Assembly (NCBI RefSeq): GCF_002812205.1
Contig: NZ_NPEA01000010.1
Location: 1-64,000 of the forward strand
DNA length: 64,000 nt
Source: Leptospira neocaledonica
GTDB taxonomy: Bacteria > Spirochaetota > Leptospiria > Leptospirales > Leptospiraceae
Reading direction: 5' to 3'
The notes under the pieces were generated by a model, which did no database searches, was not told where the DNA came from, and saw nothing but the letters and a program-made list of their open reading frames with translations. Shown piece by piece: positions 45,845 to 54,259 of the stretch (position 1 is the first letter of the stretch; every line of letters begins with the position of its first letter). Position numbers and translations under genes: made by a program.

Positions 45845-47557
45845 TTACAGCCCGGTTAGGAATTCGGTCTCAATACTTTTGAGTACTGCTTCCTCTTCCG
45901 GGTTCCTGATTCCCTTTTCCCCTTTTTGCCTGCGGCCAGGAGTCCAGGGGCGGATCATTTTCCTGTAATTATGGAGTAATTTTCCGATCTTCTCCTTCTC
46001 CGCTTCTTTTAATTTTCTAAAATCAGGTACAAGAAGTGAATTCAGATCTCCCGGCTCTACTTTTCGTAGTCCTTGAGCGTATTCTCTCGTTCTAGATTCC
46101 AATTCTTTGCGGACGTGAGGGGTGATCAGATAAGCAAATAAATATTCTTCGAAATGTGTATACTCCGGTTTTGCGGAAAACCCGTGAAAGCAGGTGAGAT
46201 GCACTGCGGGACTTTGGTTGAATACAAATCTTACTTCTTCCCTATGAAAAGAAGTAGCTAAGATCCTACAAGGTCCTCTGTTTTCCTGAGAATGCCAAGG
46301 TTTTCTTTTAGAAGGAAGAAAACGTTTAGGCACACCTCGTTTAATTCCTTCTTCCAGATATTTGTTAATTCCTTCTTCTTCCTTGTTGTTCGGGACATCT
46401 TTAGCATCTAGAAGCCAAACCTTGGCTCCTTGTGACTTCAAAGTGTTCCAATCATCTCCGGTAAAAAAAGGAGAAAGTGCGTATTGAGCTTTTGGAATAG
46501 AAGATCTAAGATAGTTTTTAGGAATTGATAAGTTCGAAGCGTCCTTTTCCGATAAAAGAAAATATCCGTTGTCCCCTGTCGCGATTCCTCTCCTAAAACT
46601 TCCGAATTCCTTAATAGGGACCCATCCTTGACGAATATCTTCGGACATAGTCACATAATTATTGTTAGGTGAATTTTTATCATCATTTTTTATGTTTTGT
46701 ATCGGTTCCGAGTCGTCGCTCAATAATCTTGTCCACTTTGCTTCAGCATCAGGACGGATCTTTCTCCAGACCATCTCGGAAAGTTCTATACTTTCTCCTT
46801 TAATGAACGATGAGGTCCTAGACCAAAGAAAACCTTCTTCGTTCATTCTTGAATTTTCCAAGAATAGTATACAGGAAGAAGTCACAGCACCAGTGAATAA
46901 GGACCAGGAAGAATCTAAGATAAGTATACGACGAAGATATCCAGATTGAATAATCGCTTTTTTTATCGGAACTCCATATCCTGCATTCAAGAATTCATAA
47001 GGCACAAGTATGGAAGCCCTTCCTCCAGGCGCTAAAAGCCTTAGTATACGAAGTAAGAAGAAGACATATAGGTTCGCAGTGCCAGGGATCTCTTCATTAA
47101 TATCCTCCGCGAATTGTCTGATCAATTTTTTTCCATGTTTAGAATGGCTTAAGCGGAGATAAGGAGGATTGCAGAGTATGATATCGTAGCTTTCTTTCTT
47201 TTCGTTTTGTAAGAAGTCCCCTAATACCAAATGAAAACGATTTTTGGGGATCCCGGCTCTTTCCAGGTTTTGTATACATCTCTCATGTAGGACTGGATCT
47301 ATTTCCCAACCATGGAACTCAATGTCTAATCCGGGAAAATGGTCTTGGAATTCTTGGAAAAAAATTCCTTCTCCCATTCCTGGATCCAATATCTTAAGTT
47401 TTTTTCCTTCTAATACAGCCTTAGTTTCGGAAACCCATTCCAGCATAGGCCCCACCAAAGCAGAAGGCGTGAAGAACTGACCTAAAGCTTTCTCTTTGGT
47501 TTTAGGATCCGGTTTTTCTCGGGGAGAATCAACTGTGTCTTCGCACGGAACGATCAT
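45845..47557 (-). CDS. Solitary N6-adenine DNA methyltransferase with specificity domain
   Basis: A 570-residue N6-adenine DNA methyltransferase. GQFFTPSALV is the family start, DPGMGEG at 58-64 is motif I (SAM), and NPPY at 130-133 is motif IV (catalytic). The C-terminal half resembles a TaqI/Eco57I-like target-recognition region (FRRGIATGDNGYFLLSEKDA). No PD-(D/E)XK nuclease domain is recognised in it and no restriction gene lies beside it, so it may be an orphan methylase or part of a system split elsewhere. It converges with the MarR gene. GTATACT occurs twice, 19 bases apart, about 110 bases upstream. Confidence 0.85.
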   Translation of the reverse strand: MIVPCEDTVDSPREKPDPKTKEKALGQFFTPSALVGPMLEWVSETKAVLEGKKLKILDPGMGEGIFFQEFQDHFPGLDIEFHGWEIDPVLHERCIQNLERAGIPKNRFHLVLGDFLQNEKKESYDIILCNPPYLRLSHSKHGKKLIRQFAEDINEEIPGTANLYVFFLLRILRLLAPGGRASILVPYEFLNAGYGVPIKKAIIQSGYLRRILILDSSWSLFTGAVTSSCILFLENSRMNEEGFLWSRTSSFIKGESIELSEMVWRKIRPDAEAKWTRLLSDDSEPIQNIKNDDKNSPNNNYVTMSEDIRQGWVPIKEFGSFRRGIATGDNGYFLLSEKDASNLSIPKNYLRSSIPKAQYALSPFFTGDDWNTLKSQGAKVWLLDAKDVPNNKEEEGINKYLEEGIKRGVPKRFLPSKRKPWHSQENRGPCRILATSFHREEVRFVFNQSPAVHLTCFHGFSAKPEYTHFEEYLFAYLITPHVRKELESRTREYAQGLRKVEPGDLNSLLVPDFRKLKEAEKEKIGKLLHNYRKMIRPWTPGRRQKGEKGIRNPEEEAVLKSIETEFLTGL

Positions 47558-47707
47558 GAAAGAAATTTTCGCCTATATAACGTTGATATGACGACGGATC
47601 TACATGACAACCTTACAATTGTTAGAGGTTTTTAGAAAAAAGCATCATACACCGAAAAGGTGGTTCAGGTATACTCTAAAAAAAACTGTATACTAAGGGA
47701 TTTTGTA

Positions 47708-48676
47708 TTATTGTGTCTTGGAAGAAAGTTTTTCGGCTAAAATCCGCTCTATTTCATCCAGATGATATTCTTTTGACAGATCTAAGGCCGTCTTACCCTG
47801 GTTATCTGCAAGTGTAAGGTCGGATCCTAGTTGGATCAATTTCTGAGCCGCAGAAATATTTTTTCTCTGAATTGCCTCCATAAGAGGAGTTTTTCCTTCT
47901 GCATCTCTATGATTTAAGTTGGTCCCGGCCTTTGCTAAAATATCCAAAATTTTCGGGTCGGTTTGTTTGGGTTCTGTAGCATAATGAAATGCATTTCTTG
48001 CGCCAATCTGATGAGTCCCGTTCGGAGTATGAACATCTTTCAATCTGCTAGTAAATACAGCTTTGGAACCGTTAGATAATAGATATTCCGCGATCGCCAA
48101 ATTAGAAGGAGAAGAAGCGCCTCCCACAGCTAAGAAAAGCGGATATTCTTCAATTCCACCCGGATCATGATTCGGATTGGCACCGTTCTCTATCAAAAAT
48201 TTTACTAAAACAAGACTTTGGTTCCGGATCGCCATATTGAGAAGGGAGACAGGTTTTTGGTCCTCTCCTTTACGAGCGGTGTATTCCACCAATGCTCCTG
48301 ACTCGATTAGGCGTTTTGCCTCGGCAAGATCGTCCATATCCGGAATTTTTACTTTTAAGATAGGAATTAAACGATAGAATAATACTGAATTCCCATCCAC
48401 ATCTTGGGCATTGATATTGGCCCCGTGTTTGATGAGAAACTCGACTACGTCCTCACCTTCTGCCAGCATGATGGCGGTGCGGCCATCGTCGTCCTTGGCA
48501 TCTACTGTGGCACCTTGGTTTAGAAGTAACTCTACCTTACGGAGATCCCCTTCTTTCACTGCAGATAAAAACTGTTTATCCAGTTCGGTGTCGGCTTCGA
48601 TCGCCAAACTGAAGAAGAAAACGAGCACAGCCCAGCTTCCGTGTCTAAGTTTGCCGTATTTTGCCAATAAATCCAT
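47708..48676 (-). CDS. Exported ankyrin-repeat protein
   Basis: A 322-residue protein with a signal peptide from the ATG at 48676 (hydrophobic AVLVFFFSLAIEA). The longer start at 48691 is a TTG and lies ahead of that signal. The mature part is built from about seven ankyrin repeats: DLRKVELLLNQGATVDAKDD, DVVEFLIKHGANINAQDV, SLVLVKFLIENGANPNHD and others. Ankyrin repeats bind proteins, and a periplasmic protective or binding role is plausible but unproven. No other domain is present. Confidence 0.88.
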   Translation of the reverse strand: MDLLAKYGKLRHGSWAVLVFFFSLAIEADTELDKQFLSAVKEGDLRKVELLLNQGATVDAKDDDGRTAIMLAEGEDVVEFLIKHGANINAQDVDGNSVLFYRLIPILKVKIPDMDDLAEAKRLIESGALVEYTARKGEDQKPVSLLNMAIRNQSLVLVKFLIENGANPNHDPGGIEEYPLFLAVGGASSPSNLAIAEYLLSNGSKAVFTSRLKDVHTPNGTHQIGARNAFHYATEPKQTDPKILDILAKAGTNLNHRDAEGKTPLMEAIQRKNISAAQKLIQLGSDLTLADNQGKTALDLSKEYHLDEIERILAEKLSSKTQ

Positions 48677-48883
48677 TATTCCGATCACCAATATTTACCC
48701 ATCCTGATTTTAGCTGCGATTCTATAAATGAAAATTCCCTTTGGCGGGGGAATATCCTTGACCCGAGTAGGCCAAGCTTTATGCCTCTCTCCCTTAGAGC
48801 GTTTTATTCGGTAAATGGTTCCCAGGATTCTTGCCTGGATTTGCCCCTTCGACCGAGTCCTAAATCCCTTCAGGCGGAAGAAT

Positions 48884-50374
48884 ATGAGCAGTACAAAATT
48901 CCAATTCGATTCTTATGATACCATCGGTCTTGCTGATTTGATCCGAAAAAAGAAGATCCAACCTAAGGAATTATTAGATTTTTCTGAAGCTAAAATAGAT
49001 AGATTCAACCCGGAGCTGAACGCTGTTGTTCTGAACACGATCGACAAAGCAAGGGAAGAGTTGAGATCAGGCAAGATACCTAAGGGCCCCTTTTACGGAG
49101 TTCCACTTTTGCTCAAAGATCTATTACATCATGTGAAGGGACAAAACATCACTTCCGGATCCAAGGCTTACAAAAATTACATTCCATCCGATGACAGTGT
49201 TTTTGTTTCTAGACTTAGAAACGCAGGATTTCTTTTTATAGGTACTACAAATGTTCCTGAATTCGCTTTGATGGGAATTACAGAGCCGAAATTCCACGGG
49301 CCTACTCGAAATCCTTGGGATCCTGAAAGAACTCCTGGTGGTTCTAGTGGTGGTGCAGGAGCAGCAGTCGCATCCGGTATGAGTTCTATTGCAACTGGTT
49401 CAGATGGAGGAGGATCTATCCGGATACCTGCTGCCTATTGTGGATTATTCGGATTAAAACCGAGTAGAGGAAGAGTTCCAGTCCGTCCTTACGGAAGAGT
49501 TTGGCAGGGAGCTTCTCAAGATCATGTTCTCACAAAATCTGTGAGAGATAGCGCTGCAGTTTTGGATCTAGTCTCGGGAGTTGGAATAGAAGAAGCATTC
49601 TCTCTAGAAAAAAATAAAACTTCTTATCTATCCGAAGCAAAGAAATCCCCGGGCAAATTAAAGATCGCATATTCTTTTGCTTCTCCCATAGGAACTCCGG
49701 TCAATCAAGACCATATAGACGCGTTACACGACACAGTGAAACTTTTAAAGTCTCTGGGCCATAAATTGGAAGAAAGCTCTCCTCTAATCGACGGGAAACG
49801 TTTAGCAAAAGCTTACGTGACAATGTATTTCGGAGAAGTGGCTTCCGAAATCTCTCGTTTAGACAAGGTGCTTGGTAGAAGGGCGAGGATGGGAGATGTG
49901 GAATCCACTACCTGGATCTTAGGGCTATTAGGGCGATCTGTATCCGCAGCGGATTTTGTATCTGCAATCCGCTATTGGGACGAGGCCGCCTATATTTCGG
50001 AGTCCTTTTTAGAAAGTTATGATTTGTATCTAACTCCTACTACTGCGGAACCTCCAGCCAAGATCGGAGAGCTTGCTCCCAAACTATATGAAGAAATTGC
50101 AATGCAGATCATCGGAAGGATCGGAACGGGTAAATTACTCTTGGCCAGCGGCATGGTGGACCAACTCGTGGAAAAAAATCTTTCTAGAACTCCGTTTACA
50201 CAACTCGCAAATCTTACGGGACAACCTTCTATGTCTGTCCCACTTTCCAAAACGACTCTTGGTCTACCGATAGGGATGTTATTTACCTCCAAAAGAGGAA
50301 GAGAAGATGTACTTTTTCGATTGGCAGGACAATTGGAAAAAGAAAGACCTTGGGCGGATATTAAAAAGACCTAA
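48884..50374 (+). CDS. Amidase signature family enzyme
   Basis: A 496-residue amidase of the amidase-signature family. The Ser-cisSer-Lys triad fits Lys78 (VPLLLKDLL), Ser154 (TPGGSSGG, 151-157 region) and Ser178 (DGGGSIR). This resembles the GatA/fatty-acid-amide hydrolase-type fold. Because gatB/gatC are not nearby, it is probably a free amidase; its substrate is unknown. The ATG at 48884 follows GGAAG; an upstream ATG at 48815 adds 23 residues unlike the family start. Confidence 0.85.
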   Translation: MSSTKFQFDSYDTIGLADLIRKKKIQPKELLDFSEAKIDRFNPELNAVVLNTIDKAREELRSGKIPKGPFYGVPLLLKDLLHHVKGQNITSGSKAYKNYIPSDDSVFVSRLRNAGFLFIGTTNVPEFALMGITEPKFHGPTRNPWDPERTPGGSSGGAGAAVASGMSSIATGSDGGGSIRIPAAYCGLFGLKPSRGRVPVRPYGRVWQGASQDHVLTKSVRDSAAVLDLVSGVGIEEAFSLEKNKTSYLSEAKKSPGKLKIAYSFASPIGTPVNQDHIDALHDTVKLLKSLGHKLEESSPLIDGKRLAKAYVTMYFGEVASEISRLDKVLGRRARMGDVESTTWILGLLGRSVSAADFVSAIRYWDEAAYISESFLESYDLYLTPTTAEPPAKIGELAPKLYEEIAMQIIGRIGTGKLLLASGMVDQLVEKNLSRTPFTQLANLTGQPSMSVPLSKTTLGLPIGMLFTSKRGREDVLFRLAGQLEKERPWADIKKT

Positions 50375-50379
50375 AAGGT

Positions 50380-50718
50380 TTAAAAACGATCCGTATCTAT
50401 TTTTTGTTCTGTCCCGAAGGAACTCAAAACTTCGGGAGTAATATCCTTCCCGCCGCTTAAATTTGTAAACAGGGATTGGATACTATAGATCGGTCCCCAA
50501 GGAAATCCCCACCAGCCGAAAAACAATGTAACAACGGTAAATCTCAATCCTGTTAAAATGGAATTTCCCCTAGCGCGAATAAAATATACTTTAGAAGGAT
50601 TTTTGAAAGTCATAATCAAAATGGAAAATGTGTAAAGATAATATACGAACTTTCCTCCCTTTTGTATTTCCGAGCGTATCTCAGATTCCGACAATCCTTG
50701 GATCCCTTGTATACTCAT
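50380..50718 (-). CDS. Small conserved membrane protein
   Basis: A 112-residue protein from the ATG at 50718, which has a strong GGAGGA ribosome site (an upstream start at 50769 is unsupported). A segment GWWGFPWGPIYSIQS with two nearby hydrophobic helices marks a small integral membrane protein; the GPIY-IQS-LxGGKDIT pattern occurs in several uncharacterised bacterial membrane proteins in my recollection. Function unknown. It converges with the amidase gene. Confidence 0.6.
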   Translation of the reverse strand: MSIQGIQGLSESEIRSEIQKGGKFVYYLYTFSILIMTFKNPSKVYFIRARGNSILTGLRFTVVTLFFGWWGFPWGPIYSIQSLFTNLSGGKDITPEVLSSFGTEQKIDTDRF

Positions 50719-50832
50719 AATAAATCCTCCGCGTATTCTATTACACTTGAGGTCGGTTTCGGTCAACAAAACCTGAATATTTTTTCAGAATTCCCACTTT
50801 ACAAATACTCTTTCTAAAACTATTTTCATTCT

Positions 50833-51312
50833 ATGTCTTTCAGCGCGGACGAATTCAAAAATTCACTCTCTCATTTTGCATCCGGTGTCACTGTGGTGAC
50901 TTTTTCAGACACGACTAGAGCCGGAGGACTGACAGTTAGCAGTTTCAGCTCTCTTTCTTTGGATCCACCTTTGGTGCTTTTTAATCTCCAAAAGAATATA
51001 GCGAGCCACGATCCTTTACTCGCTTCAGGTCTATTCACAGTGAATGTGTTGTCTTCCGACCAACAGGAGCTTTCCAGCCAATTTGCATCCGGCAAAATAG
51101 ACAAACATGAGCTGATCCAAAAATTAGCCTGCGATCTAGGGCATAACGGAGCACCTTTTTTAAACGGCACTTTGGCCAGGATAGAATGTGAACTGGAAAA
51201 ACAAGTGGACGGAGGGGACCATACCATAGTGATCGGAAGAGTACTATTCGCCGTATCCGACGATTCTAAACGGCCTCTTTTATATTACCGTAGGAACTAC
51301 TATAATATCTAA
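50833..51312 (+). CDS. Flavin reductase family protein
   Basis: A 159-residue protein of the flavin reductase (FMN-binding split-barrel) family. FASGVTVVTFSDTTRAGGLT and SSFSSLSLDPPLVLFNLQKN are typical, followed by FTVNVLSSDQQELSSQFASG. It would use NAD(P)H to reduce FMN or FAD, for example for a monooxygenase partner. A ribosome site is not obvious. It precedes purL by 70 bases. Confidence 0.85.
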   Translation: MSFSADEFKNSLSHFASGVTVVTFSDTTRAGGLTVSSFSSLSLDPPLVLFNLQKNIASHDPLLASGLFTVNVLSSDQQELSSQFASGKIDKHELIQKLACDLGHNGAPFLNGTLARIECELEKQVDGGDHTIVIGRVLFAVSDDSKRPLLYYRRNYYNI

Positions 51313-51382
51313 ATTCTAAGAAAGTGATTTCTGCCCTAAAATAGTTTTCAGTGGGGGCCAAGTCAGAAAAACTGGTCCCGTA

Positions 51383-53614
51383 ATGGAAAAAGAATCCGTC
51401 TCCCTCCAAGACGCTCTCGAACACGGTCTTACCTCAGAAGAATTTAGCAAAATCCAGGAAATCCTAGGCAGAATCCCTAACTCTACAGAACTCGGGATTT
51501 TCTCCGCTATGTGGTCGGAACATTGCTCTTATAAAAATTCTATCCTTCAATTAAAAACTCTTCCTACAAAGTCTGATAAACTTTTGGCCCAGGCCGGAGA
51601 AGAGAATGCTGGAGCCATGGACATTGGCCAAGGACTGGCAGTTGTTTTCAAAATAGAAAGTCATAATCACCCTACTGCAGTGGAGCCATACCAAGGCGCA
51701 GCCACAGGAGTGGGCGGGATCATGAGAGATATTTTTACAATGGGAGCAAGACCCATCGTATCTCTAAACTCTCTTAGATTCGGTAACCCGGACGAGCCCA
51801 GAAATAAATACTTATTATCCAGAGCAGTCAAAGGGATCGGAGATTACGGAAACTCTTTAGGTATCGCTGTCTCCGGTGGAGAGTTATTCATAGACGAATG
51901 TTTTTCTAAGAACCCTTTAGTGAACGCGATGACTGTCGGGATCGTCAGACATGATCAAATGGCAAGCGCAACCACTGGAGGAAAGGTGGGTAACGCAGTA
52001 TTCATCGTCGGTTCCACCACAGGAAGAGACGGTATTCATGGAGCATCTTTTGCGTCCAAGGATCTGACCAAAGAATCCGAATCAAAACGTTCCGCCGTTC
52101 AAGTAGGAGATCCATTTATGGAAAAACTACTGATGGAAGCATCCCTCGAAGCCATTCAGAAAAAACTTTTAGTAGGTATCCAAGACATGGGCGCCGCAGG
52201 AATTTCCTGTGCTACTTCCGAGATGAGTGCAAAGGGAAAATCCGGAATGAAGATCAATCTGGATCTGGTTCCTTTTCGTGAAACTGGAATGAATGCTTAT
52301 GAAGCAATGCTTTCCGAAAGCCAAGAAAGAATGTTGGTTATCCCACAAAAAGGGAAGGAAGAAGAACTCGTTGCCATATTCAAAAAATGGAATCTAAACG
52401 CGGTTCAGATCGGAGAAGTTACCGACACAGGTCTATTAGAAGTTTATAAAGATGGAAATCTAAAGGCTAAAATCCCTGCAGATACATTAGTTTTGGGCGG
52501 AGGCGCACCTAGATATGTAAGAGAGACAAAACGTCCCGCGTATTTAGACCAAGTTTCTTCTTGGACTCCTGATTCTACTCCTGATCTACAAGACAGCGAA
52601 GCCGGCAAAAAGCTGCTTAAACTATTAAATTCTTGGAATATATCCTCCAGAAGACCGATCATAGAGCAGTATGATACGGAAGTGGGACTTGTAAAACTGA
52701 TCGGACCAGGCGCAGATGGAGGATTATCCGCTATTCCTGATACGGATATGGCATTGGCCACTGCAACTGATTGTAATTCCAGATTCACTTATTTGGATCC
52801 GTATTGGGGAGCAGCACTGGCAGTCTGCGAAGCGGCAAGAAACGTCGCTGTCACAGGCGCTGAACCGCTTGGAGTGACTAATAACTTAAACTTTGCAAAT
52901 CCATATATACCGGAAAACTATTATATGTTTTCTGAATGTGTCCGCGGAATGGGAGATGCTTGTAGATTTTTAGGACTTCCGGTCACAGGAGGAAACGTTT
53001 CCTTCTATAATGAATCACCCGAAGGACCGATCTTCCCTACTCCGACAATCGGGATGGTAGGAATTTTAGATAATCAAAAAGAGGCAGTCTGGGGTGCCCC
53101 TAAAAAAGCGGGACTCTCCTTGGCTCTAATAGGTAAATTTAACCCAAGCCTAGGCGGAAGCGAATACCAAAAAGCTTTCTTAGGCAAGGTCCAAGGCCAG
53201 ATCCCTCAATTCGATCTTGCAGACGAAAAATCCCTATTAGAAGTTTTGGTTTCTTTGAGAAAGAACGGCAATCTTTCTTTTGCCAAGGATCTTTCCTTAG
53301 GAGGCATCGGAGTGGCACTTGCAAAAATTGTAATACTCTCCGGACTCGGGATCAAGGCAGATCTTAGCACGATTAAACAATCCAGAAAGGATCTTACACT
53401 TTTTGGGGAAAGTTCAGGCTCCGTTATAATCGGTTACGAAAAAGGAAAAGAAGAAAGTATCAAAACTTTAGTTACTTCCAAGGGCCTGGACTTTCATTCC
53501 ATCGGAACTGTAGAATCGGATCCTAAACTCCAAATAGAAGGATACGGAATTTCTGTCTCTTCGAACGAACTAAAACCGGTGTATGAATCAGGCTTAGAGG
53601 AAATATTCAAATGA
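51383..53614 (+). CDS. purL: Phosphoribosylformylglycinamidine synthase, PurL subunit
   Basis: A 743-residue PurL of the small type that works with separate PurQ and PurS subunits. It takes ammonia from PurQ and converts FGAR to FGAM in purine synthesis, using ATP. It carries SAMWSEHCSYKNS, FKIESHNHPTAVEPYQGAATG and GGNVSFYNESPEGPIFPTPT. Length matches this type, in contrast to the 1300-residue fused enzymes. Its stop overlaps the start of the LRR gene (ATGA). No riboswitch is seen in the 70-base leader. Confidence 0.95.
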   Translation: MEKESVSLQDALEHGLTSEEFSKIQEILGRIPNSTELGIFSAMWSEHCSYKNSILQLKTLPTKSDKLLAQAGEENAGAMDIGQGLAVVFKIESHNHPTAVEPYQGAATGVGGIMRDIFTMGARPIVSLNSLRFGNPDEPRNKYLLSRAVKGIGDYGNSLGIAVSGGELFIDECFSKNPLVNAMTVGIVRHDQMASATTGGKVGNAVFIVGSTTGRDGIHGASFASKDLTKESESKRSAVQVGDPFMEKLLMEASLEAIQKKLLVGIQDMGAAGISCATSEMSAKGKSGMKINLDLVPFRETGMNAYEAMLSESQERMLVIPQKGKEEELVAIFKKWNLNAVQIGEVTDTGLLEVYKDGNLKAKIPADTLVLGGGAPRYVRETKRPAYLDQVSSWTPDSTPDLQDSEAGKKLLKLLNSWNISSRRPIIEQYDTEVGLVKLIGPGADGGLSAIPDTDMALATATDCNSRFTYLDPYWGAALAVCEAARNVAVTGAEPLGVTNNLNFANPYIPENYYMFSECVRGMGDACRFLGLPVTGGNVSFYNESPEGPIFPTPTIGMVGILDNQKEAVWGAPKKAGLSLALIGKFNPSLGGSEYQKAFLGKVQGQIPQFDLADEKSLLEVLVSLRKNGNLSFAKDLSLGGIGVALAKIVILSGLGIKADLSTIKQSRKDLTLFGESSGSVIIGYEKGKEESIKTLVTSKGLDFHSIGTVESDPKLQIEGYGISVSSNELKPVYESGLEEIFK

Positions 53615-54255
53615 GAACCATCCAGAAGGTCGGTATCGCCTATTTAATCCTTGGTGCTGCATTTATTATTTCAGATTGCAGACGCCCTGCTTCTGAAATT
53701 TTAAACGAAGCCGCAAAAAATCCGAACTCAGTCGAAAAATTGGATTTGGGTCTGGGCAAACTAGGAACAGTTCCTCCCGCACTATTCAATTTTCCGAACC
53801 TGAAATGGCTGGATTTAAGAATGAACGAACTTACTTCTCTTCCTGAAAATACTGGGAGCTGGAGTAATTTAGAACATTTGAATATATATGGAAACGATAT
53901 AGAAAAACTCCCCGCCTCCATTTCTAAACTTTCGAAACTCAGATTTTTTTTCGCGGGAAATAACGACTTAGAAGGAATTCCTTCCGAGCTGACCGGAACT
54001 CCTATCGAAGCAATCTACTTAGATTCGAATAAGATAGAACTCAAAGAATCCGATATAGACATCCTAATGGGATTTCCGAAACTAGAGGTTTTGGACCTGG
54101 CGAGAAATAGAAAAATCGCGGCATTTCCTAAAAACTTTGGATTTCTGGCAAGTCATCCCAAATTAAGACTGCTGATCCTCAAAGAAACGGGATTAAAACC
54201 CTCTCAGATAGAATCTGCAAGAAAACTTCTCCCAAAAGTGAAGATAGAATTTTAA
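53611..54255 (+). CDS. Leucine-rich repeat lipoprotein
   Basis: A 214-residue protein. A signal segment ending in FIISDC suggests a lipoprotein, followed by about five to six leucine-rich repeats of about 23 residues ([60 protein letters not shown]). LRR proteins often bind other proteins and are expanded in pathogenic and intermediate Leptospira. It overlaps purL by four bases and precedes ileS by four bases, so it is embedded in a housekeeping transcript. Confidence 0.85.
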   Translation: MRTIQKVGIAYLILGAAFIISDCRRPASEILNEAAKNPNSVEKLDLGLGKLGTVPPALFNFPNLKWLDLRMNELTSLPENTGSWSNLEHLNIYGNDIEKLPASISKLSKLRFFFAGNNDLEGIPSELTGTPIEAIYLDSNKIELKESDIDILMGFPKLEVLDLARNRKIAAFPKNFGFLASHPKLRLLILKETGLKPSQIESARKLLPKVKIEF

Positions 54256-54259
54256 TCCA

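Noticed and set aside
50767..51383. A riboswitch in the purL leader
   Set aside because: Only 70 bases separate the flavin reductase stop from purL, and no purine-type three-way junction was seen.
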